A stretch of DNA of 64,000 nucleotides, taken from contig VINJ01000001.1 of assembly GCA_013376735.1 (NCBI GenBank), positions 1 to 64,000 on the forward strand, written 5' to 3'. Position numbers and translations under genes: made by a program. Below the pieces are notes generated by a model. That model did no database searches and was not told the DNA's origin. It worked only from the letters and a program-made list of their open reading frames with translations. This DNA comes from a bacterium Scap17. GTDB lineage: Bacteria; Pseudomonadota; Gammaproteobacteria; Pseudomonadales; Halomonadaceae. Each line of letters begins with the position of its first letter. Within the stretch, counting starts at the first letter, position 1. This document shows positions 38,725-48,130 of this stretch, in pieces.

Positions 38725-39888
38725 ATGAAGCATCCTCTCCCTGCCCAGCCCGCACATATCTGCGTGCTCCGGCTCTCCGCTCTCGGCGATGTCTGCAATC
38801 TTGTGCCAACGGTACGCGCCTTGCAGCGTCAGTGGCCTGAGGCCCGCATTACCTGGATCGTCGGCAAGGGGGAGCACAGTCTACTGTCCGGCCTGACCGG
38901 GGTCGAGTTCGTGGTCTACGACAAGTCCACCGGTCTTGCGGGCATGCGTGCCATCTGGCGACAGCTCAAGGACACGCACTTCGATGTGCTGCTGCACATG
39001 CAGCAGGCGCTGCGCGCCAGTGCGCTGTCGCTGGGCCTCAAGGCCAAGGTGCGCATCGGTTATGACCGTGCGCGTGCCAAGGACTGGCAGTACCTCTTTA
39101 CCTCCCATCAGCTGGCCCCGCGAGAGCGCGCCCACGTGCTGGAGTCGTTCATGGACTTCGCGCGTACGTTGGGTGTCGAGGACTGCCGCCTCGACTGGCG
39201 TCTCGATGTGCCGCCCGAGGCCTACACCGAAGCCGCACGCGTCACTGGCGAGGCGCCGTATCTGATCATCAGTCCGTGTGCCAATCCGCGACTGCGCAAC
39301 TTCCGCAACTGGTCGCCGGAAGGCTATGCGGCGGTCGTAGACCATGCCTGGCAGCAATATGGCATCCGCAGCGTGATGACCGGTGGCGGCAGCCCGCAGG
39401 AGCGTGAAATGGGCGCGCGCATCAAGGCGCTGGTCAGTGAGGGCGCGGTCATCGATGCCATCGGTGGTACCTCGCTCAAGGGCCTGCTGGCGATGATCGA
39501 TCGCGCGGTGGCGGTGATCGCGCCGGACTCCGGCCCGGTGCACATGGGCAACGCGCTCGACACGCCGGTGATCGGCCTGTATGCCACCACCAACCCGGAG
39601 CGCGCCGCGCCTTACTGCTGGCAGCATCTGGTGGTCAATCGCTATCCGGACGCCGTGAAGACCTATCTTCACAAGCAGATGGACGAGATCAACTGGGGGC
39701 AGCGCGTGCGCCATCAGGACGCCATGAGCCTGATCCGCGCCGAGGATGTCATCGCGCGCCTCGCTGAGCTGCTGGCGGACACCGATGGCGTCATTCGCGG
39801 CCAGAGCTGCGAACGTCTGCCGGTCGCGGCTGTCTCCTCTACGGATACCGCTTCTTCCCAATCCCCCTATGCACGCGGAGACGCCTGA
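38725..39888 (+). CDS. Family-9 heptosyltransferase (WaaC/OpsX-like)
   Basis: A 387-residue LPS heptosyltransferase. The N-terminus [20 protein letters not shown] is the GT9 ADP-heptose pattern, followed by [21 protein letters not shown] and [22 protein letters not shown]. Since waaF is separate, this is likely heptosyltransferase I or the OpsX variant. The first ATG fitting the family is 38725; the open frame from 38527 is antisense to kdkA. The last 30 residues are a Ser/Ala tail. The stop overlaps the hldE start by one base (TGATGA). Confidence 0.88.
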   Translation: MKHPLPAQPAHICVLRLSALGDVCNLVPTVRALQRQWPEARITWIVGKGEHSLLSGLTGVEFVVYDKSTGLAGMRAIWRQLKDTHFDVLLHMQQALRASALSLGLKAKVRIGYDRARAKDWQYLFTSHQLAPRERAHVLESFMDFARTLGVEDCRLDWRLDVPPEAYTEAARVTGEAPYLIISPCANPRLRNFRNWSPEGYAAVVDHAWQQYGIRSVMTGGGSPQEREMGARIKALVSEGAVIDAIGGTSLKGLLAMIDRAVAVIAPDSGPVHMGNALDTPVIGLYATTNPERAAPYCWQHLVVNRYPDAVKTYLHKQMDEINWGQRVRHQDAMSLIRAEDVIARLAELLADTDGVIRGQSCERLPVAAVSSTDTASSQSPYARGDA

Positions 39889-41318
39889 TGAAGCTTGATC
39901 TGACTGCGCTTGAACAGGCTCGCCTGCTGGTCGTGGGTGATGTGATGCTCGACCGCTACTGGCACGGTGGCACCTCACGCATCTCGCCGGAAGCGCCGGT
40001 ACCGGTGGTACGAGTCGGCGAGAGCGAAGACCGCCCCGGCGGTGCTGCCAACGTCGCGCTCAACATCGCCTCGCTCGGCGCACACGCCACCCTCGCCGGT
40101 GTCGTCGGTCAGGATGACAACGCCGCCATCCTTACCCGCGCATTGGAAAACGCCAATGTCATCACGCGCTTCCAGGCCAGTGAAAGCGTGCCGACCATCA
40201 CCAAGCTGCGCGTGATGAGCCGCAATCAGCAGCTGCTGCGCCTCGATTTCGAGGAGCCGTTGCACGAGGTGGATACCAGCGCGCTGGTGAGCCAAGTCGA
40301 GGCCGAGCTGGGCGCCAGTGGCGTGATGATTCTCTCCGACTACGGCAAGGGCTCGCTGAATCAGGTCGAGGCGCTGATCGCCGCCGCGCGTGCGGCGGGC
40401 AAGCGTGTGCTGGTCGACCCCAAGGGCAGTGATTTCTCGCGCTATCGCGGCGCCAGCATCATCACCCCCAACCTGACCGAGTTCGAAACCATCGTCGGGC
40501 CGTGCCGCAGCGATGAGGAACTGGCCGAGAAGGGCGAGGCGCTGCGTGCCGAGCTCGAGCTGGAAGCCCTGCTGGTGACCCGCAGCGAAAAGGGCATGAC
40601 CCTGATCCGCGAGGGCTATCAGCCGCTGCACCTGCCGACGCATGCGCGTGAGGTCTACGACGTCACCGGTGCCGGCGATACCGTGATCGGCGTGCTGGGT
40701 CTGGCGCTGGCGGCCGGTCACGCCTTCCCGGAAGCCGTGATGCTGGCCAACCTGGCCGCGGGTCTGGTGGTTGCCAAGCCGGGTACCGCGACCCTGTCGG
40801 TGGCGGAGCTCTACACCGCGCTGCACGGCGACAAGCTGGCGGAATTCGGCGTGATCCAGGAGGCGGCGCTCATCCCGGCAGTGAAGGCCGCCCAGGCACG
40901 CGGTGAGCGCGTGGTGATGACCAATGGCTGCTTCGACATCCTGCACGCCGGTCACGTGGCCTACCTGCAGGAAGCGGCACGCCATGGCGATCGCCTGATC
41001 GTGGCCGTCAACGACGACGACTCGGTGGCACGCCTCAAGGGGCCGACACGCCCGATCAATCCCGTGCTGCGTCGTATGCAGGTGCTGGCGGGCCTCGGTG
41101 CGGTCGCCTGGGTGGTGCCCTTCAGCGAAGACACCCCGGCACGCCTGATCGAGGCCGTACTGCCGGATGTACTGGTCAAGGGCGGCGACTATCGCCCTGA
41201 AGAGATTGCCGGGGGAGAGGCAGTGATCGCCAATGGCGGTGAAGTCCGCGTGCTCGGTTTCGAGGACGGCGTCTCCACCACCGCGATGATCGCCACCATT
41301 CTCGATCGCGAGGACTAG
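39888..41318 (+). CDS. hldE: HldE, bifunctional heptose-7-phosphate kinase / heptose-1-phosphate adenylyltransferase
   Basis: HldE makes heptose-1,7-bisphosphate and, after GmhB, ADP-heptose. The first 330 residues are a PfkB kinase ([36 protein letters not shown] and [14 protein letters not shown] with the catalytic Asp). From about 345 there is a cytidylyltransferase-like domain with [18 protein letters not shown] (HxGH) and VLVKGGDY. At 476 residues it is full length. It is coupled to the gene before it and waaA follows two bases after its stop. Confidence 0.97.
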   Translation: MKLDLTALEQARLLVVGDVMLDRYWHGGTSRISPEAPVPVVRVGESEDRPGGAANVALNIASLGAHATLAGVVGQDDNAAILTRALENANVITRFQASESVPTITKLRVMSRNQQLLRLDFEEPLHEVDTSALVSQVEAELGASGVMILSDYGKGSLNQVEALIAAARAAGKRVLVDPKGSDFSRYRGASIITPNLTEFETIVGPCRSDEELAEKGEALRAELELEALLVTRSEKGMTLIREGYQPLHLPTHAREVYDVTGAGDTVIGVLGLALAAGHAFPEAVMLANLAAGLVVAKPGTATLSVAELYTALHGDKLAEFGVIQEAALIPAVKAAQARGERVVMTNGCFDILHAGHVAYLQEAARHGDRLIVAVNDDDSVARLKGPTRPINPVLRRMQVLAGLGAVAWVVPFSEDTPARLIEAVLPDVLVKGGDYRPEEIAGGEAVIANGGEVRVLGFEDGVSTTAMIATILDRED

Positions 41319-41320
41319 GC

Positions 41321-42643
41321 GTGAGCCTTGTCCGTGGCCTATACAGCACCGCGCTGACCCTGCTGTCGCCCCTCATCTGGCAGCGGGTCTGGCGCGAGCA
41401 CGATGCCGAGCATCCGCGCCTGGAGCGGCTGGGCATCATCCCGCCCACACCGAATACCACGCCCGACAGTGAGCGCCCCATCTGGCTGCACGCCGCCTCG
41501 CTGGGCGAGGTGGTGATGGTGGCGAGTCTTGTCGAGGCGCTGCGTCAGCGCTACCCACGGCGCCCGCTGGTGCTGACGACCATGACGGCCACCGGCGCTG
41601 CGCAGGCCGCACGTCTGCTGCACACCCCGCAGGGCTCGTCGGAGCTTGCCCCGGCCCGACACCATTACCTGCCGCTGGATTTCCCGTTGAGCGCGCGGCG
41701 CTTCGTGCGCTGGCTGCGTCCGGCGCTGGCGATCATGGTGGAAACCGAACTGTGGCCCAACCTGATGGCCGCCTGCGCGCGGGATGACATTCCGCTATGC
41801 GTCATCAATGGCCGCCTGTCACCGCGCGCCTTCCAGCGCTATCGCAGGATCGGCGCCCTGATGCGCGATAGCCTCGCCCATGTCAGTGGCCTGTCGGCCA
41901 AGTCGCAGCAGGATCTGGAGCGTTTCATGGCGCTTGGCCTGCCGCCAGCGCGCGGCACGGCCGTCGGCTCGCTCAAGTTCGAACTGGAGATTGCTGAACA
42001 GGTCGTTGCCGACGGCCAGGCGCTGCGCCAGTCATTCACGCAGCGGCCGGTATGGATCGCCGCCTCGACGCATGACGGCGAGGACGGCCAGATACTCGCG
42101 GCGCATGCTGCGGTGCGTGACCAGCACCCTCAGGCCTTGCTGCTGTTGGTGCCGCGCCATCCGCAACGCTTCGAGGCAGTGGCCGTTCAGGCGGCGCAGT
42201 GGTGTCAGACGCGCGGCGAGAGCAGCTTGCGGCGCAGTGTCATGTCAGAGAGCGGCACCGATGTGGCTGATGCCGTATCGGTACTGGTCGGTGACAGTCT
42301 CGGGGAATTGCTGACGCTGTATGCGGCCAGTGATATCGCCTTCATCGGCGGCAGTCTGGTACCCATCGGCGGGCACAACCTGCTCGAGCCCGCTGCGTTG
42401 GGGCTGCCACTGCTGAGTGGCCCATCGCTGGACAACTTCAGCGAGATTGCCGAGGTGATGGCCGCGGAAGGCGCGCTCCAGGTCGTCACGGATGACGCGG
42501 CATTGGCCGCAGCGGTGAATGCGCTGTTCTCGGATCAGGCCGCGCAGCAGAAGGCAGGCCAGGCGGCCAGTCAGGTCGTGGCGCGCAATCGTGGCGCGCT
42601 GAGCGGCACCTTGGCGATGCTCGAGCACCACCTGCCGCTGTGA
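41321..42643 (+). CDS. waaA: WaaA, Kdo transferase
   Basis: WaaA transfers Kdo to lipid IVA, the first core step. The 440-residue GT-B enzyme starts at a GTG two bases after hldE. An N-terminal membrane anchor (RGLYSTALTLLSPLIW) precedes HAASLGEVVMVASLVEAL, where Glu is the proposed base; HYLPLDFPLSARRFV and FIGGSLVPIGGHNLLEPAALG are typical. With kdkA nearby it may be monofunctional, adding a single Kdo. A terminator hairpin follows. Confidence 0.95.
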   Translation: MSLVRGLYSTALTLLSPLIWQRVWREHDAEHPRLERLGIIPPTPNTTPDSERPIWLHAASLGEVVMVASLVEALRQRYPRRPLVLTTMTATGAAQAARLLHTPQGSSELAPARHHYLPLDFPLSARRFVRWLRPALAIMVETELWPNLMAACARDDIPLCVINGRLSPRAFQRYRRIGALMRDSLAHVSGLSAKSQQDLERFMALGLPPARGTAVGSLKFELEIAEQVVADGQALRQSFTQRPVWIAASTHDGEDGQILAAHAAVRDQHPQALLLLVPRHPQRFEAVAVQAAQWCQTRGESSLRRSVMSESGTDVADAVSVLVGDSLGELLTLYAASDIAFIGGSLVPIGGHNLLEPAALGLPLLSGPSLDNFSEIAEVMAAEGALQVVTDDAALAAAVNALFSDQAAQQKAGQAASQVVARNRGALSGTLAMLEHHLPL

Positions 42644-42668
42644 CGTCCCCGCGCACGCAAAGTGTGCA

Positions 42669-42684
42669 TTGACTGTCTGGTCAG
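42669..42684. promoter_or_regulatory. TGAC-N6-GTCA motif, copy 1
   Basis: TTGACTGTCTGGTCAG is 14/16 identical to a site upstream of the nucleoside permease (43753-43768). A longer palindrome CTGTCTG-GT-CAGACAG overlaps it. The two copies flank the DeoR-type regulator gene. Confidence 0.4.
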
Positions 42685-42692
42685 ACAGAAGG

Positions 42693-42718
42693 CGCCGCAC
42701 AATCGTGCGGCGGTTATT
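42693..42718 (+). terminator. Terminator of the waaA operon
   Basis: CGCCGCAC pairs with GTGCGGCG around AATC and is followed by TTATTCTAT, 50 bases after the waaA stop. Confidence 0.6.
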
Positions 42719-42792
42719 CTATGTATCCAGGTGTTTGGCAGTGGTCTGGCGCTGCGAGTGGCCTGGCTCTTTCCTGCAAGACAATCAGCTGC

Positions 42793-43569
42793 TCAGCAGT
42801 CGACAAGCTCGGCCGTCACGCCCATTTCTGCCTCCAGCGCGCCCAGACAATCACGTGCGGCGGGGCTGGCATTGCTGATCACCACATCAAAGTCACTCAG
42901 TGGGGCGATGAAGGCGGGGCGCACCATCTCGAACTTGCGCGCATCGACGATCAGGAAGCGCTGCATCGCGCTTTCCAGAGCGGCCTGCTTGGCCGCGACC
43001 TCATGGAAATGGAAGCAGCTGACGCCTCGCTCGGCATGTACTCCGCCCGCCGAGAGAAAGGCCTTGTTGATGCCGAGACGGCGGATGGCCTCCGGCATGT
43101 CGGTGGCGGTGAATGACTGGGTGGCTGGGTGAAACAGCCCCCCCAGCATCACCAGCCGCACCCCGGGCAGATGGCCGACCGCATTGGCCACATTCAGGGC
43201 GCAGGTCACCAGAGTCAGCGTCTGCTGGCGGTCGATGGCGGCCGCCAGATGGACCAGCGTGGTGCCGCAATCCACGTACAGGGTATCGCCATCCTCGATA
43301 TGACTGGCCAGTTGCTGGCACAGCGCTTGCTTGATCGGGGCGCTGGCGTCGATCTCGCGATCCAGGCGATAGACGCTGCCGGCGGAGGAATCGACCAGCA
43401 ACAGGCGGCCACCCAGAATTTCCAGCAGTCCGTTGCTGTGCGCCACGTCGCGACGAATGGTCATCTCCGAGACGGCGCATAGCCGTGCGGCGTCGCTGAG
43501 TTGCAGAGGGCTGCCTTCGCGCAGAATGGCCTGCAGGCGGTCGAGTCGGGCGGCGCTGTGATTGTTCAT
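42793..43569 (-). CDS. DeoR-family transcriptional regulator
   Basis: A 258-residue regulator. The N-terminal DeoR helix-turn-helix reads LQLSDAARLCAVSEMTIRRDV (residues 22-42), and the C-terminal DeoRC sensor domain has DTLYVDCGTTLVHLAAAI and RFLIVDARKFEM, which in this family binds phosphorylated sugars. It is divergent from a nucleoside permease gene with an operator-like repeat in the gap, so nucleoside or deoxyribose phosphate control is likely. Effector and target are inferred, not shown. Confidence 0.87.
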   Translation of the reverse strand: MNNHSAARLDRLQAILREGSPLQLSDAARLCAVSEMTIRRDVAHSNGLLEILGGRLLLVDSSAGSVYRLDREIDASAPIKQALCQQLASHIEDGDTLYVDCGTTLVHLAAAIDRQQTLTLVTCALNVANAVGHLPGVRLVMLGGLFHPATQSFTATDMPEAIRRLGINKAFLSAGGVHAERGVSCFHFHEVAAKQAALESAMQRFLIVDARKFEMVRPAFIAPLSDFDVVISNASPAARDCLGALEAEMGVTAELVDC

Positions 43570-43752
43570 GCGGCTTTGTCCTTTGGTGCCGGTTCCGATG
43601 AGGGAGCGTTGGCGAAAAACTGGGCTGAAGCGCCACGTCCCACGTCAGAAGCAGATGATAAACCACTGACACACAGGGAGAACCTCAAAAATGCCCCTGA
43701 CATTGCCAGTCTGGCACTGGAAGACAAGTGGGCGTGAGGTAAAACGGACGTA

Positions 43753-43768
43753 TTGACTATTTGGTCAG
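43753..43768. promoter_or_regulatory. TGAC-N6-GTCA motif, copy 2, upstream of permease
   Basis: TTGACTATTTGGTCAG lies 120 bases before the permease start. Seventeen bases downstream a TGTGACTTTTTGAACA block (43771-43786) resembles a weak CRP site and overlaps a possible promoter (TTGAAC 43780, 17 bases, TAACAC 43803). Confidence 0.45.
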
Positions 43769-43887
43769 GTTGTGACTTTTTGAACATGGTGAGAATGCAG
43801 GATAACACTGCACGACGTTGAGAACGGGGCGTCGCAGCCTTGCACGCAGCACCCATAACAACCACAAGAACCCTCAGGATCTTCCCA

Positions 43888-45156
43888 ATGAATCCCCTCA
43901 TGAGTCTCGTCGGGATGGCTTCGCTCATCCTCATTGCCGTGGCGCTGTCGTCGAATCGACGCGCCATTCGCCTGCGCACCGTGGGTGGTGCCTTTGCCAT
44001 CCAGCTGGCCATCGGCGCCTTCGTGCTCTACACCTCCTTCGGCCAGGGAGTGCTGGCCGGTGTCTCCGGTGCCGTCAGTCAGGTGGTCAACTATGCCGAT
44101 CAGGGCATCAACTTCCTTTTTGGAAGCCTGGCCAATCCGGGAAGTGGCGTCGGTTTCATCTTCGCGGTCAAGGTGCTGCCGATCATCATCTTCTTCTCGT
44201 CGCTGATCGCGGTGCTCTACTACCTCGGCATCATGCAGTGGGTGATTCGCCTGCTGGGTGGCGGCCTGCAGCGTGTGCTGGGCACGTCGCGTACCGAGTC
44301 GCTCTCGGCCACGGCCAACATCTTCGTCGGTCAGACCGAGGCGCCGCTGGTGGTCAAGCCGTATCTGGCCAGCATGACGCGCTCCGAGCTGTTCGCGGTG
44401 ATGTGCGGTGGCCTGGCCTCCGTCGCCGGTTCGGTGCTGGGCGGCTATGCGGCGCTGGGCATTCCGATGGAGTACCTGGTGGCGGCATCGTTCATGGCCG
44501 CGCCCGGCGGGCTGTTATTCGCCAAGCTGCTGTTCCCGGAGACGGAGAAGCCGGACGACTCGATCGCCGTCGCGGATGCCTCGCTCAAGGATGATGATGC
44601 GCCTTCCAATGTGCTGGACGCCGCGGCCTCCGGCGCATCCTCCGGCCTCAAGCTGGCGGCCAATGTCGGGGCGATGCTGCTGGCCTTCATCGCGCTGATC
44701 GGCCTGATCAACGGCATTCTCGGCGGCGTGGGCGGCTGGTTCGGCATGGACACGCTGAGTCTCGACATGATTCTCGGCTGGTTGTTCGCGCCGCTGGCCT
44801 TCCTGCTGGGCGTGCCGTGGAGCGAGGCGACCCTGGCGGGTTCCTTCATCGGCCAGAAGCTGGTGGTGAACGAGTTCGTCGCCTACATCAATCTGGCGCC
44901 CTACCTCAGCGGTGACAGCATCGTCGCGGCCACCGGTGCGGTAATGACGCCCTACACCATGGCAGTGCTGTCGTTCGCGCTGTGCGGCTTCGCCAATCTG
45001 TCGTCGATTGCCATTCTGCTGGGGGGGCTGGGCAGCCTTGCACCGACACGCCGTCATGAGATCGCAAGCCTGGGGCTCAAGGCGGTACTCGCCGGCACGC
45101 TGTCCAATCTGATGTCGGCGGCGATTGCCGGTTTCTTCCTGGCGCTGGCGGCCTGA
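43888..45156 (+). CDS. nupC: CNT-family nucleoside transporter (NupC-like)
   Basis: A concentrative nucleoside:cation symporter of 422 residues with eight to ten predicted membrane helices. The family motifs are [34 protein letters not shown] (the nucleoside/cation-binding GQTEAPL) and [18 protein letters not shown], plus [13 protein letters not shown]. The ATG at 43888 is chosen because AGGAT lies seven bases upstream and the preceding frame is unconserved. It is divergent from the DeoR-type regulator and upstream of a Tsx-like channel, forming one uptake route. Confidence 0.93.
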   Translation: MNPLMSLVGMASLILIAVALSSNRRAIRLRTVGGAFAIQLAIGAFVLYTSFGQGVLAGVSGAVSQVVNYADQGINFLFGSLANPGSGVGFIFAVKVLPIIIFFSSLIAVLYYLGIMQWVIRLLGGGLQRVLGTSRTESLSATANIFVGQTEAPLVVKPYLASMTRSELFAVMCGGLASVAGSVLGGYAALGIPMEYLVAASFMAAPGGLLFAKLLFPETEKPDDSIAVADASLKDDDAPSNVLDAAASGASSGLKLAANVGAMLLAFIALIGLINGILGGVGGWFGMDTLSLDMILGWLFAPLAFLLGVPWSEATLAGSFIGQKLVVNEFVAYINLAPYLSGDSIVAATGAVMTPYTMAVLSFALCGFANLSSIAILLGGLGSLAPTRRHEIASLGLKAVLAGTLSNLMSAAIAGFFLALAA

Positions 45157-45504
45157 TGCATTCCTCGCTCTCCGCCCGGTCAGTCGACGGGAGCTATCCT
45201 GCCGGCATGCGTCGGGCGGCAAGCTAAAAAACATCGGGATGTCAGCTCGGGAAAGCCGGGGGTGACAAGGTGCCTGACGAGAGTGTGAAAAGGTTCACAT
45301 TGTCGTCGATGGCACGTTGATCATCCCCGAAATGTCGCTCTGTCGTTTTTGCGAGGAAGTGCTAACATCGCCGCCTTTCCGGACTGGGCCCCAGCGAGTT
45401 TCACTCCCGCGCCTTCTTCGGACTTCATGGCGACAAGACCCGCTCAGCGGGCAAGACCACAAGAATTCGAACAGTCTCATCATTCAGGACAGGATCGTTA
45501 CGCG
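45157..45504. other. Intergenic region before the Tsx-like gene
   Basis: This 348-base gap carries the CRP-like site and a likely promoter around TAACAT (45363-45368) for the channel gene. No other gene is seen. A run AAAAAA at 45228-45233 could end a weak terminator for the permease. Confidence 0.4.
45284..45299. promoter_or_regulatory. CRP-like binding site
   Basis: TGTGA-AAAGGT-TCACA matches both half-sites of the cAMP-CRP consensus perfectly, about 206 bases before the Tsx-like start codon. In enterics tsx and nupC are CRP-controlled. Confidence 0.6.
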
Positions 45505-46359
45505 ATGACCATGCTCAAGACCCTCGCGGCCAGCACTCTGGCTGCCACCACGCTGCTGACCGCTGCCGCTCCGGCGCAGGCGACTGACTTCAATGGCGAT
45601 ATCCACGCCAATGATTACAAGTGGCTGACCTTCAACCTGATGCGCAGTGAAGACAACCGCCTGCCGTTCCGCAACAGCGAAGATACCTACCTGGAGATGG
45701 AGTTCGGCGGCCGCTCGGGCATCGTCGATCTCTACGGGTATGTCGACTTCTTCGATCTGCTGGACGACAGCTCGGATGACCTGAACGACGGCGACAACTT
45801 CTTCGCCAAGCTGGCGCCGCGCTTCTCGCTGGACGCCATGACCGGTTACGACCTGTCGTTCGGCCCGGTGGATGAGCTCTACATCGCCACTGTCACCAAC
45901 ATCGGTGACAATGGCGCATTCGGCGGTCTGTGGGAGCACTACGTTGGCCTGGGCAGCGATGTGCAGGTGCCGTGGTTCGGCAAGATGGGCTTCAACCTCT
46001 ACGCGCGTTACGTGCGTGAGAACTACGGCGGTGAAGATGAGAGCAAGTGGGACGGCTACATGGCCTCCACCAACTGGTTCAAGCCGTTCGTCAACTTCGA
46101 TGATGGCAGCTTCGTCGCCTATCAGGGCTATCTGGACTACAAGTTCGATGCCGATGAGGTGGGCAGCCAGGCGGGCCGCAGCGTCAACAGCATGGAGTGG
46201 TTCAACGGTATCTACTACCACACCCAGCGCTATGCGATCGGCTATGGTCTGAAGTACTACAACAACATGGCGTTCTTCACCGATGGCTCCACTGCCACCG
46301 GCGTTCGCCAAGACACCACCGGCTTCGGCAACTACTTCAGCATCAACTACAAGTTCTGA
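45505..46359 (+). CDS. tsx: Tsx/OmpK-like nucleoside-specific outer-membrane channel
   Basis: An outer-membrane beta-barrel of 284 residues for nucleoside entry. A signal peptide ends near APAQA, followed by DFNGDIHANDYKWLTFNLMR, the Tsx family N-terminus. Alternating aromatic/polar strands and the terminal Phe (NYFSINYKF) fit a barrel. The ATG at 45505 follows AGGAT; an ATG two codons later is possible. Together with the CNT permease it forms a nucleoside uptake system. Confidence 0.88.
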   Translation: MTMLKTLAASTLAATTLLTAAAPAQATDFNGDIHANDYKWLTFNLMRSEDNRLPFRNSEDTYLEMEFGGRSGIVDLYGYVDFFDLLDDSSDDLNDGDNFFAKLAPRFSLDAMTGYDLSFGPVDELYIATVTNIGDNGAFGGLWEHYVGLGSDVQVPWFGKMGFNLYARYVRENYGGEDESKWDGYMASTNWFKPFVNFDDGSFVAYQGYLDYKFDADEVGSQAGRSVNSMEWFNGIYYHTQRYAIGYGLKYYNNMAFFTDGSTATGVRQDTTGFGNYFSINYKF

Positions 46360-46400
46360 TCACCGCATCGCTCTCGCTGGGCGACCGGCGCTAAAACAGA

Positions 46401-46430
46401 AACGGGAAGCCCTCAGGGCTTCCCGTTTTT
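46401..46430. terminator. Bidirectional terminator after the Tsx-like gene
   Basis: AACGGGAAGCCCT pairs with GGGCTTCCCGTT and is followed by TTT. It lies between convergent genes. Confidence 0.88.
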
Positions 46431-46477
46431 CGTCTGGCTACTGTAGCGTCTGGCGCCTGAAAACCGGCATCTGGAGA

Positions 46478-47203
46478 TCAGCGGAACTCCACCTCGGTGA
46501 CTTCCACGCGCACCAGCTGACGTGACCACTCACCCTCCGGCAGCGAGACGCGTACCTCGCGGCTATCGCGTGTCTGGCCGGGGCGCAGGTAGGTCTGGGG
46601 CAGACGATATTCACCGACCCACAGTGGCACCTCACGCGTCGCGAGCAGATGGCCATCATCGGCATACAGGCGCAGTCTGGCCTGCACGCCGATGACACTC
46701 TGGCCGGCCGTGTTGTCGAGGCTGAACTGCAGAAGCGCCTCGTCATCCTCTTCGCTCACCGAGGACAGACGCGCGACCAGACCATCGCGGTGGCCTTCAC
46801 TCAACAGGCGCGGATTGGCCAGCGCGCTGCGGTTGAGGCGTGACGCGCTGTCAGGTGCTGCGTTGCTGGCGCTGGCGGCGGCCGCTCCGGCTGATGGTGA
46901 GGCCGAGTCGCCAGCCGGAGCGACCGCCGCCGTCACCGGCACGGCCGTCGAGGTCGGCACCAGCGCGCTGCCAGCGCCAGCTTCCCTGGGCGGTTGTGTG
47001 GTCGGGGCGGACGCGGCCTGCACCTCATCCAGCTGATATTCCCAGCTGTGGTCCGGCTTGAGCAGGATCTTGACGCCACTGTCGAGCGTCACGGTGACTG
47101 GCTGGCTGATCGGCAGGCTATCGGCCAGTGCCAGCGGGCTTGCGCTGGCTGCCAGCAGCAGTGCGGTCGCCAGGCGCAGTCGTGGGCACAGATTCATCGT
47201 CAT
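46478..47203 (-). CDS. Secreted protein of unknown function (DUF3157-like N-terminus)
   Basis: A 241-residue exported protein. The signal peptide ends near SPLALA. VTLDSGVKILLKPDHSWEY resembles the short DG..V.L..D..W.Y motif of the DUF3157 family. An Ala/Ser/Pro-rich linker (about 65-120) joins it to a C-terminal beta-rich domain (LLQFSLDNTAGQSVIGVQARL) like FxLxY-type immunoglobulin folds. GAGGAG lies five bases before the ATG at 47203. It starts ten bases after the rpiA stop, so the two may be cotranscribed. Function unknown. Confidence 0.75.
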   Translation of the reverse strand: MTMNLCPRLRLATALLLAASASPLALADSLPISQPVTVTLDSGVKILLKPDHSWEYQLDEVQAASAPTTQPPREAGAGSALVPTSTAVPVTAAVAPAGDSASPSAGAAAASASNAAPDSASRLNRSALANPRLLSEGHRDGLVARLSSVSEEDDEALLQFSLDNTAGQSVIGVQARLRLYADDGHLLATREVPLWVGEYRLPQTYLRPGQTRDSREVRVSLPEGEWSRQLVRVEVTEVEFR

Positions 47204-47212
47204 GCCAGCTCC

Positions 47213-47884
47213 TCAGGCAGTGATGCGTTCGACGCCACTTTCGCGTCCCACCAGCAGCACATCGGCACCGCGTGCCGCGAACAGACCGTTGGTGACGACA
47301 CCGACGATGGCATTGATGCGCGCTTCCATGGCGATCGGGTCCTCGATCAGGAAGTTGTAGCAATCGAGGATGCGGTTGCCGTTGTCAGTCAGCACGCCAT
47401 CGCGGTAGACCGGGTCGGCGCCCAGCTTGACCAGCTCACGCGCGACATAGGAGCGCGCCATCGGGATGACCTCCACCGGCAGCGGGAAGCCGCCGAGAAT
47501 ATCCACCTGCTTGGAGCCATCGGCGATGCACACGAAGCGCTCGGCGCAGGCCGCGACGATCTTCTCGCGGGTCAGCGCGGCGCCGCCGCCCTTGATCATC
47601 GCCAGGCGCGGGTCGATCTCGTCGGCACCATCCACGTAGACCGGCACGGTGCCGACATGGTTGAGTTCGAAGACGTCGATGCCATGGCCCTTGAGGCGCT
47701 CGGCAGTGGCTTCGGAGCTGGCGACGGCGCCGGCGAAGTCTTGGCGCACTTCCGCCAGCGCGTCGATGAACAGATTGGCCGTCGAGCCGGTGCCGACGCC
47801 GATGATGGTGTCGCGGCTCAGCAGTGGGCGAATTTCGTCAAGGGCGGCGCGGGCCACGGCCTGCTTCAGCTCATCCTGGGTCAT
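47213..47884 (-). CDS. rpiA: RpiA, ribose-5-phosphate isomerase A
   Basis: RpiA interconverts ribose-5-phosphate and ribulose-5-phosphate. The 223-residue protein carries the family motifs [58 protein letters not shown] and IADGSKQVD, including catalytic Asp, Glu and Lys. It is divergent from ilvA, as in many gammaproteobacteria. Confidence 0.97.
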   Translation of the reverse strand: MTQDELKQAVARAALDEIRPLLSRDTIIGVGTGSTANLFIDALAEVRQDFAGAVASSEATAERLKGHGIDVFELNHVGTVPVYVDGADEIDPRLAMIKGGGAALTREKIVAACAERFVCIADGSKQVDILGGFPLPVEVIPMARSYVARELVKLGADPVYRDGVLTDNGNRILDCYNFLIEDPIAMEARINAIVGVVTNGLFAARGADVLLVGRESGVERITA

Positions 47885-48130
47885 GTGATACCTCGGGTCG
47901 GTGGGGCGGTGGTGAAAGTGGGCATTGGCGCGGTCTTCCTTGCGTGGCCAGCAGTTTACCGCCGACAGGCACTGGAAAACGGTTTGACGTGAAGCGCAAC
48001 GCCGGAAAACGCCACATTATAACGGCAAACCCGGCGATGGCGCTGGACGCTCTCGCCAGCGGTCTGATAACAATGGGGGTTCGGTCGCGCTCATGCGGCC
48101 CGCGCTGTGACACATCAGGACATTCCTATA

